Assembly (NCBI GenBank): GCA_904066235.2
Contig: CAJFCV020000003.1
Span: 4,898,001 to 4,962,000, forward strand
Source: Bursaphelenchus xylophilus
Taxonomy: Eukaryota; Nematoda; Chromadorea; Rhabditida; Aphelenchoididae
Length of the DNA: 64,000 nt
Direction of reading: 5' to 3'
The notes below the pieces were generated by a model. That model ran no database searches. It was given only the letters and a program-made list of their open reading frames with translations, and was not told the DNA's origin. Position 1 is the first letter of the stretch. Each line of letters opens with the position of its first letter. The translations under genes and the position numbers were made by a program. This document shows, piece by piece, positions 50,028 to 60,908 of this stretch.

Positions 50028-50809
50028 TTAAATCCAATAATTTAATTTCACCAAAAGTATCGTTAAGACTACGGTCTCCCTATAAGCTATTGAACTTCCT
50101 GAAGTATGCACTTGTTCGGGTCGACAGATGTTTCGTAGATAATCCTTATCATCCCAGATTGTAAATGGGGTTCGAAGTAATTTCTCGGGTTCTCCGCAAT
50201 TCAACGGCGGCTAAAATAAATAAGTCAGCGTCTACATTAACCCCTCTGAAACCAATCAGAGACAGTTACCGTAAACTTGGAGCAGCGAGGATCGCATCTA
50301 TGGCACAACCGGATAGAACAAGACAATCTTATCGTATCGGCTCCAACTAATCGTACAGATAACCAGCCAACGGAGTATGCGGTTAGAAGATTTCTTTCAT
50401 ATTTCGGAGAACTGAGCATTGTCTTCTCTCTACTGCAGCCATTTTTATTGATAAGATAAATCGGATTGGTGGCACTTCCAGTCCAACATTCTTGCACTCG
50501 CATCACATGATCTTCTAAAGCCGAACGTCATCAATTCTGAGTAAGCAGTTTACCTGTGTTGTTACAGTTCCATTTGAAACATATCCGTGTGTTCCACGAC
50601 AGCTTGTCGCTCTGTTTTATGATTTTATTCATGCAATTGTCTCTATGCAAACTCAAAGCGCATGTTGTGTTCTCCGAAGCAGTCAAATTGGAGTACTGAT
50701 AACTGATATTTAACGGCTCTATTACTACTCCAATCTTGCGATCGACTAGTTCGCTGAACTGACTCAGATCTGGTTCCTTCCGAACAGCACTTCTCACGTC
50801 CGTTATCAG
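50028..50809 (-). CDS. ZP-domain membrane protein, C-terminal part (5' exons unresolved)
   Basis: Three exons (50809-50554, 50514-50270, 50210-50028) stay in frame to a TAA at 50028. They encode most of a zona pellucida domain: an Asn-rich segment with NISYQYSNLTASENTTCALS, then VQECWTGSATNPIYLINKNG, a GCSRE turn, and a final SCSIRLCHRCDPRCS cysteine cluster. Nematode cuticlin-like ZP proteins share this arrangement and polymerise in extracellular matrix. The tail ends with a short hydrophobic anchor (VVLTILLVKLNYWI). An additional upstream exon carrying a signal peptide is expected. A hydrophobic stretch LIVVGVLIWIFSC lies near 51110-51150, but I could not connect it in phase. Confidence 0.65.
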
Positions 50810-51444
50810 CTATAACAACTCTTCCAACACCAAATAATTCCTACCGTAATGAAGAGTTGCAAAATAAAAACAAACATCTTCGAAGTCACATAGGGCTCAT
50901 TTGGGACTCGGCCATTACCCGTTTTCAATTAAGTGACTTAGGATTGGCGGAAGAAATCCCGAAACTTTTTTGGAAATCCCGGTTAGAAACGTTGGCCCCA
51001 ACGTTTCCCCCGAGGCGCTGCAGATGGCAGAAGGCGATGAAAAATGGTTGGTCAGCCCGTTTAGGATCCCGAGAGACCAGTTGGACGAAGGAATAGGAGG
51101 AGACTGCATACACGAGAATATCCAGATAAGAACGCCGACGACAATAAGTTGTTGTCATAACAGATCAAATTCATAATACTATCGAAAGATGACCGTAACA
51201 ACGTTTATTTTTTAACAACAAGAATTTATAGAAGAGTAACAATAACAAAGATCTACTGTGCGGGAGAATCGCTAAGAAGGAAAGACAGCAGGAAAGGGAA
51301 CCACTCAACAAAATAGACTAACTACGACCTAACTACATGGTTAAAAGCTCTAAAACCTAAAGAAACCTGGTAAACACAAACATAATATACATATACGTTA
51401 AGAATCTTATACACAAAACAACAAATAATAAAGTTAATGTAAGA
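50810..51444. other. Upstream region of the ZP gene and 3' flank of the FBXO47-type gene
   Basis: It probably contains the missing first exon of the ZP gene (see the hydrophobic stretch near 51110-51150). The part from 51180 on looks like 3' UTR of the neighbouring minus-strand gene. Confidence 0.4.
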
Positions 51445-53002
51445 CTAGAAATCTCGTTTCGAAAGCAGTGGGCGGAATGTCCTATCCAACGCTTCCTGAA
51501 TGACTTCAGTAATATCTTCGTTCTTCTTATCCGACCCCACTTGATTTGGTCCGAATGTGTACTCAGCAACCTGTTCTCGAAGTTGCGTTGCCTGACTTCG
51601 ATCCAATTCTTTCATTATAGCCATAAGCAAGTTCAACGCGGAAGTATGGCTGGCACAGATCTTAAATTACGCAATCATAACATCATAAAGAAGAACTCAC
51701 CAATAGCAGATGATACAACACAAAACCAGCATCCTCGTAGAGTCCATTACGACATCGAATTACCGTGGTATTAACGGCCAGAAAAGGGCAGTGCAATAAC
51801 AAACGAGCAAAGTTGGCCATCGACCACAGCGGCTGAGCTACAACGAATGAAAATTAATTTTCCGAACTCTTACTTGTAACATCTTCGAGGAGCATGAATA
51901 CTTGGCCTCTGGACCATCTATGCTTCGTCTTGGTGGACCTATTTCTCAGTTCATTCAGCATGTGGAACAATTCTGGGAACCCATCAAGTTCATTCTGACT
52001 CTGTAGACTTTCTCCGTCTCCATCCTCAAGGGCTTCAAAGTCGATTATACCTTAGAAAGATTAAAACGAAGAGGTGAAAAGCTTCTTACTTTCGTTAATG
52101 TCTTCGATATTACGCGGGCTAAATAAGAGCTGAGCCAAGTAATATTGTTTTCTGACATCGGTGGTTTTCCTCAAGAACATCGATACGATCACCGCTCTCT
52201 CAAGTCTGACAGATCGCCTGTTGTAAAATAAATTTACAAAACGTTCAAAAAGAGATTCTTCTAGATTCTTATTCTTCCGCTTATGTTGTCTGACCATAAT
52301 ATACCTTTTCACATCTTCTTGGAACCAGCAAGCATAGATCTGATCAAATATTTCCTCATAATGAGTTGAGGTGAAGGTGTTCATAAGCTAAAAACATGAA
52401 AACTTCAGGCAAAAGCAACTTACCGCATTAAAGGCAATGGCAATGGGAATTTGGTACCTGTATTCGAAAGCTAGCTTAAACCATCGAACTGTCATACCAA
52501 CCCGGTCGCGAGAGTAACGAGTATGAAATATTTCGACTAAAACGAGAAAATTAATAAAAAGCTATACCAGCTGACACTTACACAACTTGGACATAAAGCA
52601 GCATTTTTCATGGTAATTGAGAGCGGGAAAATGGTGGGCAAGAAATGGTACCTGTTGGGTAGAAGACAAGAATTCTGCTAACTCCATCTTTGTTTCCTTC
52701 GAAACAAGTGACATTCTAACCAGGGCTTTTATGTCCATATTCCGGAAGATCTCCCACAACATTTCGCGAGGTAAGGAAAGCAGTGGATTGACTTTGGAAA
52801 CATCATAACCTAAAACTTCATGCAGGAAAAAGTAAAAACATACGATTGGAAGTTCTCAAACACTTCAGATTAGGCGATTCTTTTGCATAGGCTTCTGCAT
52901 GCCGCCGTTTTCGAGTAAAGAAGAAATTACTAAGCGTCTGAAGAAATAAATAAAGCATCATATTATTATACTTACCCGAAGGACACCTCGCCCACTGTTC
53001 AT
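51445..53002 (-). CDS. prom-1: F-box protein of the FBXO47/PROM-1 type
   Basis: Eight exons (53002-52976, 52937-52844, 52809-52582, 52536-52424, 52387-52090, 52050-51874, 51837-51701, 51660-51445) give 429 residues (human FBXO47 452). The F-box reads LLSLPREMLWEIFRNMDIKA then LVRMSLVSKETKMELAEFL. It is followed by FBXO47-like segments HYEEIFDQIYACWF, RLERAVIVSMFLRKTTD and QYYLAQLLFSPRNI (compare RLLYIIFGP), then a helical C-terminal half. PROM-1 is needed for meiotic prophase progression and homologue pairing in C. elegans, probably as an SCF ubiquitin-ligase adaptor. Assignment rests on overall order and length, since sequence identity is low. The first exon (nine codons) is tentative. Its upstream flank is interrupted by mobile elements. 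Confidence 0.62.
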
Positions 53003-53555
53003 CAGAGAGGTCGTTGAAAAATTGAATTTCGATTTTCCGGGAGATTTGAATTTTAAAGGACGTTCCGAAAAATGGGACTGTATTACAAAGGTTTTCGTTG
53101 TGGGACCGCTAGAAAGTATGTAACTAACAAGGGAAGTACTTGAAGTGTGACGCTCAGATTTTGATGAAACTTGGCATAAATTTAGAATAATTTTTTCTAA
53201 GATATATGCGAGAATCCTAGCTTGCGCTTTACAGAAACAACCGAGATTTTTAGATCAAAAGTCGGCGAAAATTTAGGACTTTTTGCCGAATTTCGGCACG
53301 AAAAGTTTCATGCCTATTTCAACTGTAAAGGATAATGTTTCTACAAAAAACCAAATTTTTTTGCGCGAAACTGCCAAAGTTATGGCCAAAAAGCGCTTTT
53401 CTCTCTGACCGCTCTCCACGTTTAGCGAGAGTTTAGCTCTCTCGGCGGCAAAAATCGTTCGATATCTCGGCGGCGCCCGCAAAGCGCGAGCTAAAACTTT
53501 CAGGAATTGATATTTAGTCCATACCCGATGTGTGTGCAAAATTTAAAGAAAATCT

Positions 53556-53957
53556 TGTTCGATCCATCGACGGAAGTAACTAAAATCGGATCGAATGTCG
53601 CCGGAAAAAGAGACGGGCCAAGTCTCTCTTGTTTTGTTTTGGTTCGCAACACTTTTGAATCTATTTTGCTTTTGTCATCATTTTTGGAATTAGAGAGATC
53701 TCGAACGACTTGGAGAGAGGTCGTCACTTTTGGTAGCAGATAATTAGTATTTTTATCAATTTCTTGTACTGTAATTTCATTCGGGTAATTAAACGAATCT
53801 AAAGCTATTCCGCGGAGATAAGTTGAAAGGGACATCTGTCCAATTATTTTGTTATTCCGTTTGCTAAGGCAAGCGTTGTACTGAACCTTAGGGTTCAAAA
53901 TTGGATTCATACCACGAGATACGAAGCTACAACTGTAAGCAACTGAGGTTTCTTACA
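53556..53957 (+). repeat. 5' LTR of the BEL/Pao element
   Basis: 402 bp, TG...CA ends. It contains GTACTGTAAT-type motifs and is open on the minus strand for most of its length. Confidence 0.93.
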
Positions 53958-53961
53958 GTAT

Positions 53962-53979
53962 TGGGGGCTAAGCCGGTAA
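53962..53979 (+). other. Candidate tRNA primer-binding site
   Basis: TGGGGGCTAAGCCGGTAA begins four bases after the left LTR. TGG is the complement of a tRNA CCA end, and the G-rich continuation resembles primer sites of other BEL elements. The matching tRNA was not identified. Confidence 0.5.
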
Positions 53980-54003
53980 TCCGTTACCGAGTCAGTCAAG
54001 ATA

Positions 54004-57000
54004 ATGGAACAGAATGAGGTAATCAGGAACGCGGAGACTCTCGGAAAGAAGTTGAACGATGCCGTGACGGCCGCCTGGGATCTGGAGAGGTCTGTGAATC
54101 CGGAGTTGGAGGCGTGTCAAGCGGATCCATGTAGGGAGTCGTCAATAGATCTAAAATCATGGGTGGCCAAGTTAGTGAATCTGGAGAAATCATATGCCGG
54201 AGTACAGGATATGAAAGAAGAGATGAAGAACCTAGCGAACGATTCCGAGGATGAAAGCTTCAAGGAGTCGATTTACCGTTGGCTCACCAATGAATTGGAG
54301 ACAAAGCTAGTCAGAATGAAGTACACATTAGATCATGGGTACTTTCTTGTCCAGAGACAAAGAATTGCTGAGGCAACTTTGAACTCGTGGGGGGTGTCAA
54401 CCGATATATATGGTCAAGTGCGAGCCACTGAATATGCAGCAAAACGCCGACAACAACCAGATAGGAAGGCAAAGAGAAATCGGAACACAGAAAACAGCGA
54501 CACCACTCCACGTCGAGACCTCAGGGCCAAGAAGACCAGGAGGGTGGAGGAAGAGATAATAGTAGATCAAGCGATTGAAAGTGAAGGTAAACAGCCAGAG
54601 GGCGAAGCGGAATCCGAGTACCTATCAGACAGCTCAGAGAACGAATATATGGAGGAGGAAGTGGTACAGCCACCTCCAGCCAGAAGGCGACAGAGATCAT
54701 ATCAACAAGAACAGAGTCATCCGAGATCAGAGTTAGCGGAGGAGATGACCGAGTTGTGCCGACTCATCAGATTGCAATTAGAGATTGGAATGAGATCTGA
54801 ACCGAGGTCGAACGAACAACCGAGGCAAGGTACGGTCGATTACCGCGGTAATCCCCCACCTCAGTTGGTTAGCAGAGTATCGAATCGGGAAGAGTTTCGA
54901 AGACATATAACACAACAAGACTTTGATTTACATTGTCTCCGGTCTGAGGTAATTGAAGGTAAATTGCACTGTAGGTGCGAACCCCACAACATGCAGCAAG
55001 CCACGGCTTGTGCACCATCAAACGGGCATGAACTGACAAGATATACGGGGAAAAGCCCTGCGGATTGGAACATGTTCGTGGCGTCATTCAATGCACTCAT
55101 TGGGTTGAACCCACGATACCCACCCGTGGTCAAATACCGCATCCTGAAAGAAAAAGTAGAGTATAGGGATGAAAAGATGATATCCAGCGGGAACATCACA
55201 TCACGATCGTACACGCGGAGTTGGGAATGGCTACACCAATCCCATTCGGAACCCATGACGTGTTTAGAGTACGTTCGGTCGGTGTTAATGAAGATTAGCA
55301 TTCGAGCAGACGGAGCGTCGCTGCCTCATATCAGGAGATTGTGGGACGGAGTCTGCGAATTGCGGGAGGCGGGCTACAATATGAAAGATAAGGATCTTCG
55401 TAAGGTAATCATGGCGACTTTGTCGGAAGATCTGGCCGGCAACATTAGATCATGCGCAGAAGTTGGACGTTTGGGAGGTTATAAACAGATCGCAGCTGAC
55501 GATTTGGCTCGAGAAATCTTTGATTTCGTCACGGCAACAGTAGAAGATCGAGAAGCCCGGGAAAGTAGATATCAGCCACCAGGGAAATTCGCTCAGCAGC
55601 CATCAGTAGATAATAGATTTCGGAACGAGAAGGAATCCCACCACAAAGCAGGTCAAAATCACAGGGGGTATCATCAGAAAGGCAAGAATTCGTCATGTTG
55701 GTTTTGTCAAGGAATGCATCAGGCAGTCGTGTGTTCCAAGTTTCAGTCAGCGTCGGCTAGAATGCAGCAGGCTCGGGAGAAAGGACGGTGTTCTAAGTGC
55801 TTAGCGATGAGGCATGAAGGTAATTGTGCCATTGGAGCATGTTCGCGATGTGGAGAGAAGCATCACATAGCCTTCTGCGGCAAGCCAAGGGTCACTCCAT
55901 CAGGCGGCAACTCTGCACCTCTAGATGACTCTAAGAGGAGATTGGTCGCAGCGCTAACCAACGACGAGGAGATGGAAATGCCAGCAAATCTTTTCATGAC
56001 TTTGGATCTACCAATATCAAGGGAGAAGGGGAGCTTGATTCTTCCCCTGAGGGCTGCCATGGATACCCACAGTTCCATGAGTTTCATCACGATAGAAAAG
56101 GCCAAGCAACTGAAGTTGAAGCTGGGCGAGGAGGATAAGTCCTCTCTAACCGTGTTTGGAAACGTGCGGAACACGACGAAGATGTATAAAACAACCGCCT
56201 ACATGCATTTAGATAAGGGGGAGGTCATTGCAATCGATTTACATGCGGTGGAGGAGATCATCGCACCGTATCCGATGATTGATAAAGTGCCCCAGGAAAT
56301 AGATAAACTCTTCAAATGGGATCCTAAGGGATCTCTCATTAGGCGAGCTCCCGATCTTCTTCTCAGTCTTAGGCACACGTGGCTACTGCAACCTCAGCAC
56401 ATCGAAGCGCAGTTGGAATGCGGGTTGACGTTGATCAACACCAGGATGGGATACTTGGTGTGCGGAGGTGCCGCTGAAGATCCCATGCCGACAACTTTGT
56501 TAATTCATCACGCTGATGGCCGCGAGATGACACCGGAACAACGCTGCATAAGAAAATTATACGACATGGAGCATCTCGGAGTGAAGGATGAAGACTTTAA
56601 TAAGACAGAGGAGGAGTTGGTAACTGAAAGGTTTATGAAGGAATTAACGGTGGATGATGAAGGAAGGTACCAAGTGAAGTTGCCAGTTAAGGACTGCATA
56701 AGTCAGCTGGGATCAAACAAGTTTCTCGCCACTCAGATAACCGAGTCTTTGAGGAAAAGGATCCTAAGGGATCCGGAGGCACAAAGGGCGTATCAGGAGA
56801 CATTCCAACAGTATCTTGATGATGGTATTTTGGTAGAGGTATTTGATGACAGACTACCCGAGGAAGCCATTGGAGAACATTATCTGCCCCACCATCCTGT
56901 CAGGAAGGCGGATTCCAACACGACCAAGGTGAGGATTGTTGTCAACCCGACCGTGAAAACGTCGAAGACTGGCATATCATTTAATGACGCCATGTTCAAG

Positions 57001-60000
57001 GGCAGACCGGATCTTCCCACCATATTAGCCATCATGCTCCGAGCTCGTTGTTATAAAATCCTCACAATTAGCGATGTTGAGAAGGCGTATTTGCAGCTCA
57101 CAGTTCACAAGGCGCACAGGTCATTATGTAGATTAATATATTGGAAAGATATTCACAAGCCTTTAGATAAAGATAACATCAGAATCTTCGAATTCCAAAG
57201 ATTAAGCTTCGGCTTAAAGCCCTCCCCCTTCATACTGCAACAAACCCTCAGGGCCCATCTCGAGAAGACGGATCCTATCCTCGGCAAAGAGATAATGGCG
57301 AACATGTACGTCGATAACATCACAATTGGCGCGGCAAGTGATCAGGAGGCACAGCACAAGTCGGAGGAAGCAGTCAGATTATTTGCTAAGGCAAACATGA
57401 ATCTCCGAGAATTCTTCTCTAATGGAAGCATTAACCTGCCAAAGGAGCGCATGGGCAACAGCGATAAGGTGAAGTTTCTGGGGACGGCTTGGGATATAAA
57501 GGAGGATGAATTCATTGTCAAAGTGCCTGTTCCAAAATTGTTCGTTGAAATTACTATGTCAGTCGTGTTGGGGGACATCTCATCATTATATGACTTACTT
57601 GGGTTGGCAACTCCGTTGTTGACCAAACCGAAGGCTTTCTTCCAATCATTGTGGCATTTGAAATTAAAATGGAACGAACCATTACCCCAAGACAAGAAAG
57701 AGGAGTGGGTCGAGTTAGCCAGAAATTGGAACGGGCAGGAACTAAGGTTCCCCCGATTCACACCCATCAAGCCGGGAGACGAATTGCATGTGTTCAGTGA
57801 TGCAAGTGCAGTCGCAATGGGCGCGGTAGTGTACGCAGTAAGCAGAGACAATTCGTATCCCCCTGCAATCGTTGCCGCTAAGGGGCAAATAGCGCCGCTC
57901 AACAAGGAGAGAACGATACCTCAAAAGGAATTGGCCGGCGCAAACATCGGAATTCGTTTAGTTGAGACGGTTAAGCGGGAATTAGGGATGGATCTTGGAA
58001 CAACCGCGTGGATAGATAACGAAGCCGTCATCTACTGGATTAAGTCAGGAGCAGATAAACAACCGCTGGCCATAAATAACCTCCTGAAAAGAATTTGGGA
58101 CTCTTCGGTTCACCAGTTCAACTACGTTCCTACTGATCTCAATCCGGCCGATATAATATCCAGGGGATGTACACCGACGGAACTTGATCAATCGGAGCTG
58201 TGGAAACAAGGTCCAGCATTCTTATCTCAAACCAAAGATCGATGGCCGACTAAGTTGAACATTCATATTGAAGGCAGACCCTTTGACCCCAGCGGATCTG
58301 ATGAGATGATCGTTCTTGCCACGGCAAGTGCGGAACTAAATACGGTGATTAAAACAATTTACAAATACAGCAGAATGGACAAAGCCGTCCGGGTAGTTGA
58401 ATATTTGTTGATACCTTTTTTGAAGAAGAGGAAGATGGATATTACTGGCGATGAGATAAGAGATAAAGCTATGGCAGTGATCCATCGATTGGACCAGGAA
58501 GTCTGGCCACCTAGTTCAGATCAGCAAAAGGATTTAGGAATCTTTCGGGATTCCAACGGGGTACGAAGATCAAGAGGGAGGATCTCTAGAGCTGACCTAT
58601 CAGAGGACACCCTTCATCCCATATTTGTTCATGACAAATCACCGTTAGCAAAGACGTTGGTTCAGCAGGCACATGAACAGTTATGTCATCAAGGCCCGAG
58701 TGCAACATTGAATAAGATAAGGTATAGATACTGGATTCCCAAGGGAAGACGGACAACATCAGGCATATTAAGACATTGTGCGCAATGTCGATTATGGCTA
58801 GCAAAGCCATTCTTAAGACCACCGTCGGAAGAGTTGCCGAGAGAACGAGTGGAGATACAACCGCCTTTCAGGAACATTGCATTGGACATGTTCGGACCGT
58901 TGAAAGTGCGGTCGGGAAAGAAACAGATGAAACGTTACGTAATAATCTTCACATGTCTCACAGTGAGAGCGATTCACATGGAAGTAATCAGCTCGCAGAG
59001 CGGAGAGGATTTCTTGTTGGCGTTCCGACGCTTCAAGGCAATCAGGGGATGTCCGAAATTCGTCCAATCGGATAATGGTTCTAACTTCAAAGCCGCCCAT
59101 GATCTTATACAAAGAGAATGTGGAACTATGGATTGGAAATTCACTGATCCTCGGTCACCTTGGCAGAATGGGGTCGTTGAAAGGTTAATCAGGATAGCAA
59201 AGACAGCGTTTTATCGGTCGAAACCGCGGTTTCACCAACTCAAGGAAGCGGAGTTGATCACTGTAATAAAGGAGATAGAAGCCGCTATCAACCAGAGGCC
59301 TCTATATCATCGGGGGGACAAAAGAGATTCCCTACAGCCATTGAGGCCAATTGATTTTATATCGCCAGCGGGGTATCATTACCACAACCCAAGGCAGGCC
59401 CAAGACGATTACATCGTCGATCCCAGCTATGTTCCAGACTCAGAAAAAAGGAAACCAAAGGCGGACAGACCAGCGGATGCCCACCATCTTCTGGAGATGC
59501 ACAGGACAGTGAGTCAAGTATTAGAAAGTTACTGGGAAATATGGCTGGAAGAGTATTTGCTGGATATTCGGGAACATGAGCGCGCGCCAAGAGATAAGAA
59601 TGGGGTAAGATCGAAACCCAGGATTGGTGAGGTCGTATTGTTAGAAGGACCTATGCAAGATCGCTCAGAGTGGCCGTTAGCATTGATTACAGCAATAATA
59701 CCCACTAAAGCCGGAACAGACCCCGGTTATGTAGTCGTCAGGAGGAGAGACAGTCAAGACCCAAGTGGACAAAGCTACAAATATCAAAACATGTCTATTC
59801 AGACGATTCTTCCATTGGAAGCGAATGATGATTTGGAAACGCCTGAAGGCGGAAGAAAAAATCAAACATCATTACCTGCATCAGCACAGACAGAAGAGAC
59901 ATCGAGGTTTTGTACGGGTGATGTGTTGGATCAGGCACAATCGGATTCAGCAGTTTCTACGGAAACAAATCAACCCAATATTATTTCCGCGGGAGATAAT

Positions 60001-60711
60001 CTTGACCTGGGTGAGACAGTTGACCCACAGGACATCAGCTCCGAAAAGGGACCAAATTCTGAGAACAGGGATCGACGGTCCGCACAAAGAGTGCGACAAC
60101 GATCGACTCGGTACCCAGAAGAGACCTACATTACTTGCGTGATTATAACATCGGGTTTCGGGGGCCGCGGAGGGCACGTCGGAGACCGACATGAGGGTTT
60201 TGGCAGTATACCGCATGCTAATCAGTGTATTTGTTGCAGCGCGGACGCCATAACGAGAACAACATCCGTTCCAAGTTCAACGACGTCAACAAGGTCATCA
60301 TCAAACCAGCACAGAATGACCGAACGAAAGAAAATAACTTTTGCGGAATCGGAAGAAAAAGAAACGGTGGCAAAGCCAAGGACTCAAATTGGAGAGAGCT
60401 CTAAGAAGCCAAGGCTTCAGAGTCTTCTGGGAGAAGTTCGGGGATTCGAGCGGATGGAGCGAAAGAATCAACCTCCAAGAACGATTACAATTGACGATCC
60501 TGACTCATTATTCATCTGCAGAGCAGGACATGGGGATCATAAGGAATGCACGGTAACAACACTAGGTGATTTTGGTCGGAAGGAAGATCCCAGAAGAGAA
60601 ATACATTCGCTGTATAGTATGGCAGCGGTGAATTGGATGGCAAGACTGCCGGATAATTGGAGACGATGCGATGGTTGGAGCCATACTACCTATTGGATCG
60701 ACAGAGTCTAG
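54004..60711 (+). CDS. BEL/Pao gag-pol polyprotein
   Basis: One frame of 2,235 codons, no stops. Residues 1-560 are gag, charged and helical. Zinc knuckles lie at about 564-620 (CWFCQGMHQAVVC, CSKCLAMRHEGNC, CSRCGEKHHIAFC). The protease motif AAMDTHSSMSF is near 687, with DTH in place of the usual D-S/T-G. Reverse transcriptase has ISDVEKAYLQL and the YVDN box (near 1102; YVDD or YVDN is usual). RNase H has VFSDAS (Asp near 1266), QKELAG and WIDNEAV. Integrase has an H-H-C-C zinc region (about 1556-1592) and a DDE triad (near 1628, 1690, 1726). A DUF5641-like domain (about 1855-1930) follows, and the last 250 residues are unassigned. No envelope was recognised. Confidence 0.95.
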   Translation: MEQNEVIRNAETLGKKLNDAVTAAWDLERSVNPELEACQADPCRESSIDLKSWVAKLVNLEKSYAGVQDMKEEMKNLANDSEDESFKESIYRWLTNELETKLVRMKYTLDHGYFLVQRQRIAEATLNSWGVSTDIYGQVRATEYAAKRRQQPDRKAKRNRNTENSDTTPRRDLRAKKTRRVEEEIIVDQAIESEGKQPEGEAESEYLSDSSENEYMEEEVVQPPPARRRQRSYQQEQSHPRSELAEEMTELCRLIRLQLEIGMRSEPRSNEQPRQGTVDYRGNPPPQLVSRVSNREEFRRHITQQDFDLHCLRSEVIEGKLHCRCEPHNMQQATACAPSNGHELTRYTGKSPADWNMFVASFNALIGLNPRYPPVVKYRILKEKVEYRDEKMISSGNITSRSYTRSWEWLHQSHSEPMTCLEYVRSVLMKISIRADGASLPHIRRLWDGVCELREAGYNMKDKDLRKVIMATLSEDLAGNIRSCAEVGRLGGYKQIAADDLAREIFDFVTATVEDREARESRYQPPGKFAQQPSVDNRFRNEKESHHKAGQNHRGYHQKGKNSSCWFCQGMHQAVVCSKFQSASARMQQAREKGRCSKCLAMRHEGNCAIGACSRCGEKHHIAFCGKPRVTPSGGNSAPLDDSKRRLVAALTNDEEMEMPANLFMTLDLPISREKGSLILPLRAAMDTHSSMSFITIEKAKQLKLKLGEEDKSSLTVFGNVRNTTKMYKTTAYMHLDKGEVIAIDLHAVEEIIAPYPMIDKVPQEIDKLFKWDPKGSLIRRAPDLLLSLRHTWLLQPQHIEAQLECGLTLINTRMGYLVCGGAAEDPMPTTLLIHHADGREMTPEQRCIRKLYDMEHLGVKDEDFNKTEEELVTERFMKELTVDDEGRYQVKLPVKDCISQLGSNKFLATQITESLRKRILRDPEAQRAYQETFQQYLDDGILVEVFDDRLPEEAIGEHYLPHHPVRKADSNTTKVRIVVNPTVKTSKTGISFNDAMFKGRPDLPTILAIMLRARCYKILTISDVEKAYLQLTVHKAHRSLCRLIYWKDIHKPLDKDNIRIFEFQRLSFGLKPSPFILQQTLRAHLEKTDPILGKEIMANMYVDNITIGAASDQEAQHKSEEAVRLFAKANMNLREFFSNGSINLPKERMGNSDKVKFLGTAWDIKEDEFIVKVPVPKLFVEITMSVVLGDISSLYDLLGLATPLLTKPKAFFQSLWHLKLKWNEPLPQDKKEEWVELARNWNGQELRFPRFTPIKPGDELHVFSDASAVAMGAVVYAVSRDNSYPPAIVAAKGQIAPLNKERTIPQKELAGANIGIRLVETVKRELGMDLGTTAWIDNEAVIYWIKSGADKQPLAINNLLKRIWDSSVHQFNYVPTDLNPADIISRGCTPTELDQSELWKQGPAFLSQTKDRWPTKLNIHIEGRPFDPSGSDEMIVLATASAELNTVIKTIYKYSRMDKAVRVVEYLLIPFLKKRKMDITGDEIRDKAMAVIHRLDQEVWPPSSDQQKDLGIFRDSNGVRRSRGRISRADLSEDTLHPIFVHDKSPLAKTLVQQAHEQLCHQGPSATLNKIRYRYWIPKGRRTTSGILRHCAQCRLWLAKPFLRPPSEELPRERVEIQPPFRNIALDMFGPLKVRSGKKQMKRYVIIFTCLTVRAIHMEVISSQSGEDFLLAFRRFKAIRGCPKFVQSDNGSNFKAAHDLIQRECGTMDWKFTDPRSPWQNGVVERLIRIAKTAFYRSKPRFHQLKEAELITVIKEIEAAINQRPLYHRGDKRDSLQPLRPIDFISPAGYHYHNPRQAQDDYIVDPSYVPDSEKRKPKADRPADAHHLLEMHRTVSQVLESYWEIWLEEYLLDIREHERAPRDKNGVRSKPRIGEVVLLEGPMQDRSEWPLALITAIIPTKAGTDPGYVVVRRRDSQDPSGQSYKYQNMSIQTILPLEANDDLETPEGGRKNQTSLPASAQTEETSRFCTGDVLDQAQSDSAVSTETNQPNIISAGDNLDLGETVDPQDISSEKGPNSENRDRRSAQRVRQRSTRYPEETYITCVIITSGFGGRGGHVGDRHEGFGSIPHANQCICCSADAITRTTSVPSSTTSTRSSSNQHRMTERKKITFAESEEKETVAKPRTQIGESSKKPRLQSLLGEVRGFERMERKNQPPRTITIDDPDSLFICRAGHGDHKECTVTTLGDFGRKEDPRREIHSLYSMAAVNWMARLPDNWRRCDGWSHTTYWIDRV

Positions 60712-60908
60712 TCGTACAATTCCAAATCCTTTATGAGGACAGATCGGACTTGAGAGAAATTGAGAGAGTTGGCCGCGAAACTACCGCCAGATTCGGATTT
60801 GCGAGCTTCGAGTTTTTGAATGGTCAGGGATTGAGTGAGTGTGCCAGATGGAGAATGGTGAGGAACAACAACGGACAGTCGCCTAAGGGCAACTTCGTCG
60901 TGGGGGAG

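Noticed and set aside
53500..53910. Host gene on the minus strand (MNPILNPKVQ...)
   Set aside because: It lies in the LTR and is duplicated in the other LTR; reported only as an antisense frame.
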